The notes under the pieces are model-generated. The model worked only from the letters and a program-made list of their open reading frames with translations, made no database searches and had not been told where the DNA came from. A stretch of DNA of 64,000 bases from Rheum nobile (lineage: Eukaryota > Streptophyta > Magnoliopsida > Caryophyllales > Polygonaceae). The position numbers and the translations under genes are program-made. The stretch is from NCBI GenBank assembly GCA_027886185.1, contig WOAB01000109.1:4692501-4756500 (forward strand). Direction: 5' to 3'. Shown here piece after piece: positions 33,922 to 44,495 of this stretch (positions are counted from its first letter, which is position 1; every line of letters begins with the position of its first letter).

Positions 33922-35220
33922 TGATACGCTCTACTTTGTATTGCATAACTAGGAGCTGTTACTAGGTTATTAGGTACCATCTGTATGGGTTTAGGAGATA
34001 ATTTAGGAGTATGGAGCAGTAGAGTAGAAGTTGAGAAAAAGGAGGATTTTAGTGAAGTGTTGAAGGCATTGAGGAGTTGTGAAGAGGAGGCCGCAATCAG
34101 GGGCTAGGAGAGCAAGGCACGGCATAGATAGAGACCGTTAGGAAGCGAAGAAGGAAAAACCGCGGTCGCAGTTTTGGACCCGCGATTGCGGTTTTTGAAG
34201 AACTCGTTGGAGTGCCGTGAAGGGTAAGCCGCGGTCGCGGTCATGGATGCCGCGGTCACGGTTTTGCAAGTCAAGCCGACGCAAAGGTTCTTCGATGCGG
34301 ATTTCCTTGTTTACTTTATTTTCCTTATTTTCTTTATTTTATATTTTGTTATTTCGGATATTATTATTTTAGAAGATTTACTTAAGCTAAAGTACTAAGT
34401 CTCTTTAGGTTTTAGTATCATCATTGATTCTAGCATATTTTCAGAACGGCAGTTTAGAGTTTTTGAAGTTTTTGCAAGACCATGAAGAACTAAGTTTCCT
34501 TTGCTTAGTCAGACGATTGAAGCCTTCGTTTGTTTTGGTTGTGAGATTATAAACTCTTGTTCTATTCCTTTGAATGTTATTAATTCTCTTGTGCTTAATC
34601 CCTTTGAGTTTTAGTGATTATACTAGCCTGATCAACTAGTGGTTATTAGTATTATTCTTGTGCTAGAGTTAGATTATTTCTGGTTGAAATACCTAATTCA
34701 GATTAGCAACTACGATATTCTAGAACTGGTTGGAATAGTTTATTGTAGAAGAGAATTGATTGCATGCTAAATAAAATTGGTTGTTTTATGTGCATATATC
34801 TGCTGAAATTCCTAAACTTACTGCTGCTGTTAAATTGAATCTGGATAATTTCCTGGTTATTTGATAGTTAGTATTCTCAGGGTCTGGTTGTCCTGTTAAT
34901 AACTTAAGAAAAGGAATAGGAACATTCATTAGTCTAAAGAACTAGAGATAATCAAGGATCAACCAATCAAACTGAAGTGTGGATATCTGTCTGGGTGAGT
35001 ACTTTTCTCGATATTTGTTTACATCATCATTAATTATGTTAGTTAATTTCATAGTTTAGAACAAACCAATCAAAACCCCCCTTTGTTACTGTTGATAAAC
35101 GATCTCTGCAAACAGGATATATAACTTGATTCTCTGTGGGTTCGACCCTTACTTGCCAGACTACATTAGTTAGGTTTTTAAGGTTTTCTTTGTTAGGTAC
35201 ACACGACCAAAGGCCTATCA
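33922..35220 (+). repeat. Family B LTR 2 (middle)
   Basis: 1299 bp, the same length as LTR 1, with PPT on its left and PBS on its right. Its flanks are interior sequence, not a target duplication, as expected for a shared LTR in a tandem composite. Confidence 0.92.
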
Positions 35221-35224
35221 AATT

Positions 35225-35242
35225 TGGCACAGTTGTCGGGGA
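35225..35242 (+). promoter_or_regulatory. Family B primer binding site, copy 2
   Basis: TGGCACAGTTGTCGGGGA differs at three of 18 positions from the Athila-type PBS. Confidence 0.75.
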
Positions 35243-35307
35243 TTCTAAATTTTATTATTTTCGTGTTTGTGTGTGATTGTTTACCAACTGTTGTGTGGAC
35301 CTGTCTT

Positions 35308-36901
35308 ATGGTCCACACCCGTGCTACTAATTCTTCAATCTTAGATCTTGATACAGAAATTGAGCGAACACTTTCTAGGAACCGTTCGTGAGCAACTCGA
35401 GATGGCTAAACAACAGACTTTGAGACAGTTAACTGTACCGAATCTAGAGCAGCAACCGATTGCTGTGCAATTTCCTGAATTGGCTGATGGTGTCAATTTT
35501 GAGTTGAAGTCTGGATTGATTCACTTGCTACCCCACTTCCATGGGATAAATGGCGAAGACCCCAACAAGCACTTATCTGAGTTTCACGCTGTCTGCACCA
35601 GTATGAAGCCATGGGGCGTGACAGAGGACCAAATCAAGCTGAGGGCCTTTCCTTTTTCTCTGAAGGTGTCGACCAATGACTGGTTCTACTATCTAGCTCC
35701 AGGAAGCATTGATACATGGGCAAAGATGAAGAAAGCCTTTCTGGAGAAGTACTTTCCTACAACAAAGCTCAATAGCCTGAAGAAGAATATCAGCAACATT
35801 GAACAACATGCTACAGAGACTTTGTATGAGTACTATGAGAGATTCAAGAGGTTAATTTCAAGTTGCCCATACCATGGTTATTCTGACCAAGACCTCGTTC
35901 TATATCTGTATGGCGGGCTTCTTGACGATGAGCGTAGAATGGTGAACGCAGCCTGTGGCGATAACATTCTGAATAAAACTGCAGCTGCAACATTTGAGAT
36001 GTTTTCTAAGCTATCTGAAGGCTCAAGGCAGCTCAACAAGAGAGTAATCTCCCATGCAACAGAGGCTGCAGACTCTCATCCATCATCTTCACTGCAATCT
36101 GATGTGAACGAGTTGAAGGAGATGATGAAGCGTTTTATGGTGCAAGGAAGTCCACAACAAGTCAAGGCATGTGGCATCTGTTTTGACATGTTACACCCTA
36201 CTGATGTGTGTCCAACACTGCAAGAACCTACCGCTAAAGTGAATGTTGTGGGAGGTTTAGAACCTCCTAGACCAAGATATGACCCATACTCCAACACTTA
36301 CAATCCTGGGTGGAGAGATCATCCTAATTTGAGATATGGGAACCAGCGGAACCAGCAGAACCCGCAGTTCAATCAGCGGCAGCAACAATTTCAGCAGCCT
36401 GGAGGTCAACAACAACAACCATTCAGACTACCGTATGATCCTAGACCTCAGGGGCAAAGTTCGAGTTCATCTATGTCTACAGAAGACATGATAAAGGCCC
36501 TTGCGCAAAACATGACCACCATGACTCAGAATGTGACTACAATACAAAGAAATTTTGCGCAATTTCAACAAGAGACCAGGTCAAGCATTCAGAATCTGGA
36601 GAACCAGGTTGGTCAAATCTCTCTGGCAGTAAGCAAACTGGAGGCTAGGGAGGCGAGTAAGCTACCATCTCAGACGGAGTTGAACCCGAGACAGAATGTG
36701 AGTGCAATCATGTTGAGAAGTGGGAGGAAGCTAAACGAAACAATGGAGAACAATGTCCTCTTAGCTAAAAGGGACGAATTATATGAAGAGACGGAAGCTA
36801 TAAACAACGAAATTCCTGTAGAAACCAGTCGAGAGAAACCGCGACCGCAGTTTGTTCACAGAAGAGATACTGCAGGGAGACGGTTCTGTAGAAGCAAGTA
36901 A
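35308..36901 (+). pseudogene. Family B gag, copy 2
   Basis: The original ATG at 35308 (MVHTRATNSS) runs into a stop because 8 bp are missing near 35385 relative to copy 1, between two GAACCGT repeats. From there an open frame of 517 codons (first ATG 35348) carries the whole remaining gag: capsid core (AFPFSLKVSTNDWFYYLAPG, YYERFKRLISSCPYHG), Cys block ACGICFDMLHPTDVC, Gln-rich linker, coiled coil and NPRQNVSAIMLRSGRKL. Three of the copy 1 stops are absent here. The end runs into GC hairpins (36905-37080). Confidence 0.85.
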
Positions 36902-37240
36902 GAAAGCAGACCCGCGATCGCAGGTGGAAAACCGCAATCGCGGTTTTACCTCAGAAGAAGAACCGCGGCCTACAACAGAACGAAGCAACGACCGCGGGAA
37001 AGTTACAGAAAGCCACCAAGAGGAACCGCGATCGCAGGTCCAAAACCGCGATCGCAGGTCCAAAACCGCGACCGCGGTTGTGCTACAGATTGCCAAGATA
37101 GTTATGTTCGTCCGGATTTTCCTCCCCTTGGCTCACAGAAGCCAATTCCGCCATTCCTTGAGGCGCTGAAAGATACAAGAAGGCTGTAGAATGACAAAGA
37201 GATCTTTGAAACCTTCAGTAAGTGTGAGGTAAACATTCCC

Positions 37241-37681
37241 TTGCTTAAATTGATTAAAAGTATTCCTCGCTATGCAAAGTTTCTGAAAGAACTGTGTATA
37301 ATTAAGAGAAATCAAAAAGTGAAAAGCAAGAAGAAGGTTAAAGTTAGTGAACATGTATCTGTTGTGTTGCAAAGGCGAATGCCTAAGAAGTGTGATGACA
37401 CTGGCATGTTTAGTATTCCTTATACGATAGGTGATACCAAGTTTGAACGAGCCATGTTAGATCTAGGTGCATCTATTAATGTGTTGCCTTACTCTTTATA
37501 TGAATCTTTGGGGTTAGGACCATTGCATGAAACTGGGACGGTGATTCAGTTAGCTGATTTGTCTAATGTTTATCCGAAAGGAGTAGTAGAGGACGTCGTT
37601 GTGAAGGTTTTTAATTTGTTTTTTCCTGCTGATTTCTTTGTGATGGATATGGGAAATGACAAGCATGCAGGTTTCTATTAG
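37241..37681 (+). pseudogene. Family B protease, copy 2, truncated
   Basis: It carries MFSIPYTIGDTKFERAMLDLGAS, INVLPYSLYESLGLG and VMDMGNDKHA, then ends at GFY because about 1.5 kb present in copy 1 is deleted at that point. The C-terminal GRPFL block is lost. Confidence 0.82.
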
Positions 37682-37837
37682 CTTACTCGAGGACAAGCAA
37701 GGTCTAAGCATGGGGGAATTTGATAGCTGATTAGTGGAGAGTTTTGCTGTGCTTCCTGAGACATTGGGTATTTCATTGGAGGAGTAGGTTTCTATTAGCT
37801 TACTCGAGGACAAGCAAGGTCTAAGCATGGGGGAATT
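37668..37837 (+). repeat. Duplicated PPT segment before LTR 3
   Basis: The segment GGTTTCTATTAGCTTACTCG ... GCATGGGGGAATTTGATA occurs twice (about 37670-37724 and 37787-37839). Only the second is followed by a full LTR. The first lies directly at the 1.5-kb deletion junction. Confidence 0.8.
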
Positions 37838-38862
37838 TGATACGCTCTACTTTGTAGTACGTAACTAGGAGCTGTTACTAGGTTATTAGGTACCATCTGT
37901 ATGGGTTTAAGAGATAATTTAGGAGTATGGAGCAGTAGAGTAGAAGTGGAGAAAAGGAGGATTTTAGTGAAGTGTTGAAGGCATTGAGGAGTTGTGAAGA
38001 GGAGGCCGCAATCAGGGGCTAGGAGAGCAAGGCGCGGCATAGGAAGAGACCGTCAGGAAGCGGAGAAGGCATCATTGATTCTAGCATATTTTCATAACGA
38101 CAGTTTAGAGTTTTTGCAAGACCATAAAGAACTAAGTTTCCTTTGCTTAGTCAGACGTTTGAAGCCTTCGTTTGTTTTGGTTGTGAGATTATAAACTCTT
38201 GTTCTATTCCTTTGAATGTCATTAATTCTCTTGTGCTTAATCCCTTTGAGTTTTACTGATTATACTAGCCTGATCAACTAGTGGTTATTAGTATTATTAT
38301 TGTGCTAGAGTTAGACTGTTTCTGGTTGAAATACCTAATTCAGAGTAGCAAGTACGATATTCTAGAACTGGTTAAAATAGTTTATTATAGAAGAGAATTG
38401 ATTGTATGCTAATTAAAACTGGTTGTTTTATGTGCATGTATCTGCTGAAATTCCTGAACTTACTGTTGTTGTTAAATTGAATCTGAATAGTTTCCTGGTT
38501 ATTTGATAGTTAGTATTCTCAAGGTCTGGTTGTCTTGTTAATAACTTAAGAAAAGGAATAGGAACATTCATTGGTCTAAAGAACTAGAGATAATCAAGGA
38601 TCAACCAATCAAACTGAAGTGTGGATATCTGTCTGGCTGAGTACTTTTCTCAATATTTGTTTACATCATCATTAATTCTGTTAGTTAATTTCATAGTTTA
38701 TAACAAACCAATCAAAAACCCCATTTGTTACTGTTGATAAACGATCTGTGCAAACAGGATAGATAACTTGATTCTCTGTGGGCTCGACCCTTACTTGCCA
38801 GACTACATTAGTTAGGTTTTTAAGGTTTTCTTTGTTAGGTAGACACGACTAAACGCCTATCA
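37838..38862 (+). repeat. Family B LTR 3 (3'), internally deleted
   Basis: 1025 bp. About 290 bp around the GC hairpins and the following T-rich segment are missing (junction near 38069). Followed by AGCGA (38863-38867). Confidence 0.9.
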
Positions 38863-38867
38863 AGCGA

Positions 38868-39838
38868 CGCACTGCTCGGTATTATATCCAGCGCCCCGCG
38901 CTGCGTGATATCGACACCGGTCGGCATTACAGGCGTATTTTGGACGAGTATCGGCCCGATGATGTAAGCACCCTAATGTTTTTATTACTTATGTCTCCTC
39001 TATGATTAACTATTTACAAGTTTGTAATTTTTTATCATTGAAGGTACGTTAGACGCCGTATGGCAGTCTAGATTTTGTTGGTGCTTATAGGGCGTCCACT
39101 TACCGAGGGACGATCACGTTCATGGACGTTGAGGAGCCGTACATGCCTGATCGGGCCGTGCGCCAGTTTGGACGTCGGCAGAGCAGGCCATTAGATGTCA
39201 TAGAGCCGTCGTCCGCCTCACGGCCCGTCAAGTTTGTAGGGAAAGATATGTATAAGTTGACTTTTGCTCGGGCATGCGATGGCTGGGAGCACCTCGATGA
39301 GCATCTGTGTCCATTCATTTTGGAGAGCCCGATGGCCGTCCCAGCGTGGGATGTGGACGAGGAGTACCTAGACTGGTATTTACAAATCTCGCATCCGTAT
39401 GTGAGCCCCTTCTCACGAGTCCAGCCTCGTATTTGAGGTCCTCCTCTTGCTGTGGATGCTTACAGAGTACGTTTCTCCACCAATCTTTGTTGTAAATGTT
39501 TTTTTATTATTATTATCGACAATAATAATGTTGTTTTATAGCATTTGGTCATGGCGACAACATTCGCTCGGGAGATCATTCAGACCCGGGGTGGCGGTCT
39601 AGATTGGGACCATATGATGGCCATTCTATGCGGCGACGAGCTTCTTGTAGATGCACCGCTTATCCGGGCGTCACAACTATCTTCCCAGTCGTCGGGTCGT
39701 GGTGCCGAGTCGTCCGCATCAGCAGAGCACCGAGCCCGAGCGGGGCGTGTCCCGTCTATATATGAGAGGGGAGAGTCTTCCAGGGTCGCGGCTGAGCGGG
39801 CCATGGCCGAGGATGAATCAAGCGATGACGAGATATAG
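38868..39838 (+). pseudogene. Plant mobile domain gene, right part
   Basis: Joining 17925 to 38868 restores one frame: ...GDDER then RTARYYIQRPALRDIDTG and RILDEYRPDD, ending at a good donor (38964). The next exon (39044-39466) reads TPYGSLDFVGAYR, YMPDRAVRQFGRRQ and WYLQISHPYVSPF, the typical PMD C-terminus. It carries a TAG at 39050, where Trp is usual, and a TGA at 39434. A last exon from 39542 encodes HLVMATTFAREIIQTRGG and a Ser/Ala-rich tail to the stop at 39836. The gene was therefore already or subsequently degraded. Confidence 0.78.
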
Positions 39839-40144
39839 CTACTGACATTATGTATTTGTAATTATTTTTTGGATTTTGTACTAACATTATGGATTGTGTA
39901 CTGACATTTTGTGTATATACGTGCTTTATGTCTATTAGAATTGCGGATTTTATGGATTTTAGGGATTTGAAAACATACATTAATTAAAAAATGCAAGATT
40001 TCATTACACCCAAACGCATAGAAAGATGTCATACATATCAGGTACCGAATTCAAATATGTCAATAAAAGATGCCATACACAAACTTAGAAATAACATTGA
40101 CGTTCGAAACAAACATAGAACTCGAAATAATTAATGAAATAAAC
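39839..40144. other. AT-rich spacer, nothing recognised
   Basis: Short intergenic stretch between the PMD tail and the GRF zinc-finger ORF. A possible shared 3' end for the two convergent genes; no other signal. Confidence 0.45.
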
Positions 40145-40474
40145 TTATAGCTTGTAATCATAACCCCGATAATATATCTTCCTCCTTAACTTCCAGTTTG
40201 AATCTGAAAGGGTGTCACACAACTTTTTAAGCTCATCTCTTTCCAGCACCAATTCTCTGATAATCTTGGCAACATTGTCGTCATACGGTGGATCAAGCCA
40301 CTTAAAGGCATGACACCCTCTCATTGTACCATCCCGCTCCATTGGGATGTAATCCTTGCATGCGAGATACCTTCTTTTGTAGTGAATGGGTCTCTCGCAA
40401 GTGTACATGACGATTGGAAAATTGCACTGGCACATTGTAACCGGAGCCTGAGCACTGCTGGATGACGAAGCCAT
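40145..40474 (-). CDS. GRF-type zinc-finger protein with coiled-coil tail
   Basis: The intact 109-residue ORF starts with a Ser/Ala-rich stretch, then a GRF-like zinc finger (CQCNFPIVMYTC ... RRYLACKDY ... GCHAFKWLD) at about residues 15-62, then a helical, charged tail (ERDELKKLCDTLSDSNWKLRRK). GRF fingers bind nucleic acid. Small plant GRF proteins with a coiled coil are frequent next to transposons. Whether this copy is expressed cannot be told. It is convergent with the PMD gene and followed upstream by the repeat region 40540-43100. Confidence 0.65.
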   Translation of the reverse strand: MASSSSSAQAPVTMCQCNFPIVMYTCERPIHYKRRYLACKDYIPMERDGTMRGCHAFKWLDPPYDDNVAKIIRELVLERDELKKLCDTLSDSNWKLRRKIYYRGYDYKL

Positions 40475-40539
40475 ACTCTCATATGCACTTGATATCCCTT
40501 GATGTGAGTAATAGAGTTGGTAACATGCCCTTTTATAGC

Positions 40540-43100
40540 CTTTTTACAAGGGTAACTTTTTGGGCGCAACCACGTCGCGCCCACAAAGTTACCATTATAC
40601 AACGGTAACTTTTTTGGGTGCAACGGCGTCGCGCCCAGAATGCTGGGCGCAATGCCGTTATGCCTAATTGGTTGTCAGGGGGGGTTAATTTGTAGGTTTA
40701 GGATTTAGGGTTTTGATTTTGGGGTTTAGGGTGTCATAGAACATAAGGTAGGGTAAAATATTTCTGATACTTTTCCGCATAAAGGATGAATAGCGCATTT
40801 TTATGGACAGAATGTTATGGCCATAAATGTGGTATCTTTGTGCTCCATTTCATCTTGTTCAAATCTAGGCTGAGAGCCCCTAGAATACCTAATTCGATAT
40901 CTAATTATTGGATGTTATATTTTTGAATTAAAATTCATAAACCTAAACTATACCCTTTGATGTTATATTTTAGGGTTTAGAGTACTTACTATAAGAATAT
41001 GATATGACATAAAAATAATTACAAGAATAGATTGACAAGATAGGGAAAAAATGGAACAATATTCTATCGATATGTAGAAATTGGAAGCTATTTTTCAAAA
41101 TTAAACCTGAACATCTTTAACTTTGTACTATAATGACCTAAGAGAAGCACCCTAAATCCAAAACCCTAAACTCCAAACCCTCCAAAACCCACAAATTAAC
41201 CCCCCCCCTCATAACTGTTTGGGCACAACAACGTCGCGCCCAAAATGTTGGTTGTGAGAGGGGTTAATTTGTGGGTTTTGGAGGGTTTAGGGTTTTGGTT
41301 TTGGGGTTTAGGATGTCATAGAACATAGGGTAGGGTAAAATATTTCTGATACTTTTCCGCATAAAGGATGAATAGCGCATTTTTATGGCCAGAATGTTTT
41401 GGCCATAAATGTGGTATATTTGTGATCCGTTCCATCTTGCTCAAATCTGGGTTGAGAGCCCCTAGAATACCTAATTCGATATCTAATTATTGGATGTTAT
41501 ATTTTCAGATTAAACTTTATAACCTTGAACTATATACTACAACCCTAAACCTCACAACCACTTGGGCGCAACGCGGTTGCGCCCACAAATTTAGGGTGTC
41601 ATAGAACATAGGGTAGGGTTATATTTTCGGAATAAACTTCATAACCCTAAACCCTCCAAAATGAAGCCTTCATTTTAATTTGGTTGTAAGGCTTGATATT
41701 ATAAGGTTTGATATTGTTTAGGGTTAGAACGGGTCTTTCTATTTGGAACTTCAAGGGGCATTCTGCGAAGCCTTCAGTAGAAGAGCTTCATAAGTAAATC
41801 CCCAACTATTGAATAACTACAAAATATCGGGGCCATATATAGTTGTTGAAGGTTTGTTTTTCGAAACAAATTTGGACATCCCAAACCTTGAACCTTGATG
41901 AATGGACCATAGCCACTAAAACCCTAAACCCTAAAAAACCCTACCCTAAACCCCCTCACAACCAATTAGGCACAACGTCGTTGCGCCCAGCATTCTGGGC
42001 ACGACGCCGTTGCTCCCAAACGGGAGGGGGTTAATTTTTGGGTTTTGGAGGGTTTGGGGTTTAGGGTTTTGTGTTTAGGGTCTCATAGGACATAGGGTGG
42101 GGTTTTGACTTCAGTGAGATAGCCTGCATTTTTGTTATAACTTCTTGCAGAACTAACACATATTAGGACATTGAAACGAGGTCCAACTGAAAACACATAA
42201 TTGGTTTAGCAAAATATTTTGTCCATATGTTGATATTGGGAGCTTTTTTGTGAAATTAAACCAGATTGGCTTAAACTTTATACTGTAATGACCTAATCCC
42301 TTCAACCCTAAACCCTAAAACCCCATACCTTAAACACCCTCACAACCAGTTGGGCGCAACATCGTTGTGCCCAAACGGAAGGGGGTTAATTTTTGGGTTT
42401 TGGAGGGTTTGGGGTTTTGGGTTTAGGGTCTCATAGGACATAGGGTAGGGTAAAATATTTCTGACACTTTTCCGCAAAAAGGATATCGAGGACGTATATA
42501 TGGCCCGAACGTTTCACAAAAACTTATTGTGAGTATATGCAACGAGCAATCGCAGCCAACGCTTGTAGCTAATGTCAAGAGAGTAGGACGCTTTGCATTT
42601 CATCTCCATTTTAGACTGGCTTTTGGATTCTCAAAGATTGGGTTTGAGTGTAAAAACATTAAGAAGAACAATCGAGTTATAAATTGATTTGAGATTGAGG
42701 TTTAGGGTTTAGGGTTTAGGATTTAAACGGTATCATAGTCTCCGATTAGGCTTTAGGGTTTAGGGTTGAGGTTTGACATGTCCAAATTTGTTTAGGATTA
42801 TTTGAGTTTCTCTGATGGTCCTTCAGTAGAAGAACTTCAGAAGTACATTTAGGGTTACGAAAAAAACTACAAAATATCGGGCAAATATATACCTATTCAA
42901 GATATTTTATTTTAAAAAAAAATTTAATGACTCCAAACCTTGAACCTTGATGAATGGACCATAGCCACTAAAATCCTAAACCCTACCCTAAAACCCCTCA
43001 CAACCAGTTGGGCGCGACATCGTTGCGCCTAAACTGGAGGGTTTTGGGTTTAGGGTCTCATAGGACATAGGGTGAGGTTTAGGGTTTAGGGTCTCATAGT
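40540..43100. repeat. Long repeat region with GGGCGCAAC palindromes and telomere-like words
   Basis: Blocks recur several times: a block with GGGTTTTGGAGGGTTTAGGG, one with CATAGAACATAGGGTAGGG followed by TTCTGATACTTTTCCGCA (about 40730, 41320, 42440), and GAATGGACCATAGCCACTAAA (about 41900, 42955). Nine palindromes of the type GGGCGCAAC ... GTTGCGCCC occur, the clearest at 41564-41584. CCCTAAA/TTTAGGG words are frequent but not in long runs. It lies between the GRF ORF and the MULE transposase and may be non-coding DNA of a MULE. Confidence 0.7.
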
Positions 43101-43150
43101 ACAAAGGTTGAGAACAGATATAGACTGATGAATTGAAAACAGGATAAATC

Positions 43151-43192
43151 ATACCTTTCTCGGCCTTTTGGCTAAGATCAAGTGTAGTATCT
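43151..43192 (+). pseudogene. U2 snRNA 5' fragment (42 nt)
   Basis: From ATACCTTTCTCGGCC to GTGTAGTATCT this is identical, to my knowledge, to the first 42 nt of plant U2 snRNA, including the branch-site recognition segment. Homology stops there and AT-rich sequence follows. No upstream sequence element (RTCCCACATCG) or TATA at the usual spacing is visible, so it is a fragment and not a working gene. Confidence 0.8.
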
Positions 43193-44031
43193 CATTTTCT
43201 TATTTTCTTAAGAGTACGTATGTAGCATTTGGCGAATCCCCCTTGCTTCTTCTATATGTTTAGGAAAATGACTCCAAACCTTAAACACTAATGAATGGAT
43301 CATAGCCACTAAACCCCCCAAAACCCTAAATCTATCCCCCTCACAAGCATATTTTTTTATGGATCATAGCCACTAAACCTTAAACACTGATGAATGGAGC
43401 ATGGGTGGCAATGTTTAAGGTTTAGAAGATCAAAAATTACCAGCATTCTCCTAGGTGGATTGATGGATAGAGCACATTTTCCTTACCTAGGAATCCCAAT
43501 CGTTGAGGTTTTGTGTTGTCATCCATCCAAAAAATTTCACTTTACAATTTGAAAATTTGATCTTCCTATTCTCCTCCTTTTCTTCTTCTTAAACGAGTTT
43601 CAAGAAGGGGCCTTTTAACTTTACCATTGTTCAGTAAAATCTTCTTTTGGTCAGGTGGGCAACGAGGGGTTGTGGGGTTACTTATAATACATTATAAATT
43701 GATTTGATATTGAGGTCTGAAACTACAAATTGGAAAAGGAGTGGATTTACATCGACTAAACATATACAACTCCATCCTGATCCAACATGTAGTAGTTAGA
43801 TATCCTAAGCCCTAGGACTAAACAAATATGGGACCATTGCCACCCATGCTCCTTTGGATAAGGTAATCTTGCATCCTAGCCTAGAACGATTCCTCTCATC
43901 CTTCAACGCTTGCATCTTTCCATTGGGTCCAAACAACGGGCGGGGGTGGAATCGGATATTGATCATCAACCAGCCAAACCTATATAAATAAAACAGGGGT
44001 TACTTATAATACATTATAAAAAAAATATAGG
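43193..44031. other. Non-coding, further degenerate repeat copies
   Basis: Contains more degenerate copies of ATGGATCATAGCCACTAAACC and single CCCTAAA words. The piece ACTTATAATACATTATAA occurs twice (about 43680 and 43999). No gene recognised. Confidence 0.5.
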
Positions 44032-44495
44032 TTAATGATGAAATAATTTGGAAATGCTTACCGGTACAAAATGGTCATGGTTGCCTACAAGGGCTATCGC
44101 ATGCAACGTAGTGGGAGGTTGTGCGCTTGGGAGAGCCCACATTGGGAGGCATGTGTGAGGTCCAGCTAATGATAGCACAACAAGACCAACCTGGTATCGT
44201 GTGGCAAACGCCAAGCCGGCCATAGGAACTTCCATCCAGTGATCACTCGTGCACACCCCGGTAAAATTCACAAACCTGATCAGCTCTGATATAGGCGTAA
44301 ATTGACAAGCTGGGGTGTACAACGCTCGGCATTGTTGTAGTTCCTTGGAAAGCTCCCATCGGAGGTACTGATAAGCGTCTTCGTGATGCCCTAATAGTAC
44401 AACCAGTGAACGGTACCCACAATGACCATCGCCCATTACATTCTGTACTCCTCCAATGTAGGCGAGCATGAACGAATCAATATTATCTCGACCCA
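44032..44495 (-). pseudogene. OTU-type cysteine protease domain at the MULE C-terminus
   Basis: The frame reads MLAYIGGVQNVMGDGHCGYRSL, which contains the OTU catalytic D-G-x-C box. The expected catalytic His near the C-terminus is plausible in NHDHFVPV. It is out of frame with the preceding transposase by one base near 44470-44500. OTU enzymes remove ubiquitin. Plant MULE transposases with a C-terminal OTU domain are known, so this is likely one protein originally. Confidence 0.75.

Larger units (their letters stand above)
17926..38862 (+). mobile_element. Three-LTR composite of a gag-protease element, family B, inserted in the PMD gene
   Basis: LTRs lie at 17926-19224, 33922-35220 and 37838-38862, separating two interiors. 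The outermost ends carry the same 5-bp duplication AGCGA (17921-17925 and 38863-38867), so the whole LTR-interior-LTR-interior-LTR block behaves as one insertion. Unequal recombination between LTRs of allelic or sister copies would explain it. Both interiors encode only gag and protease; reverse transcriptase and integrase are absent. The first interior is interrupted by a Tekay element. The right interior and LTR carry large deletions. Confidence 0.88.

Noticed and set aside
40680..43100. Telomere
   Set aside because: TTTAGGG words are scattered and embedded in larger repeats; no long uninterrupted run.
43151..43192. Functional U2 snRNA gene
   Set aside because: Only the first 42 nt present; no upstream sequence element or TATA seen.
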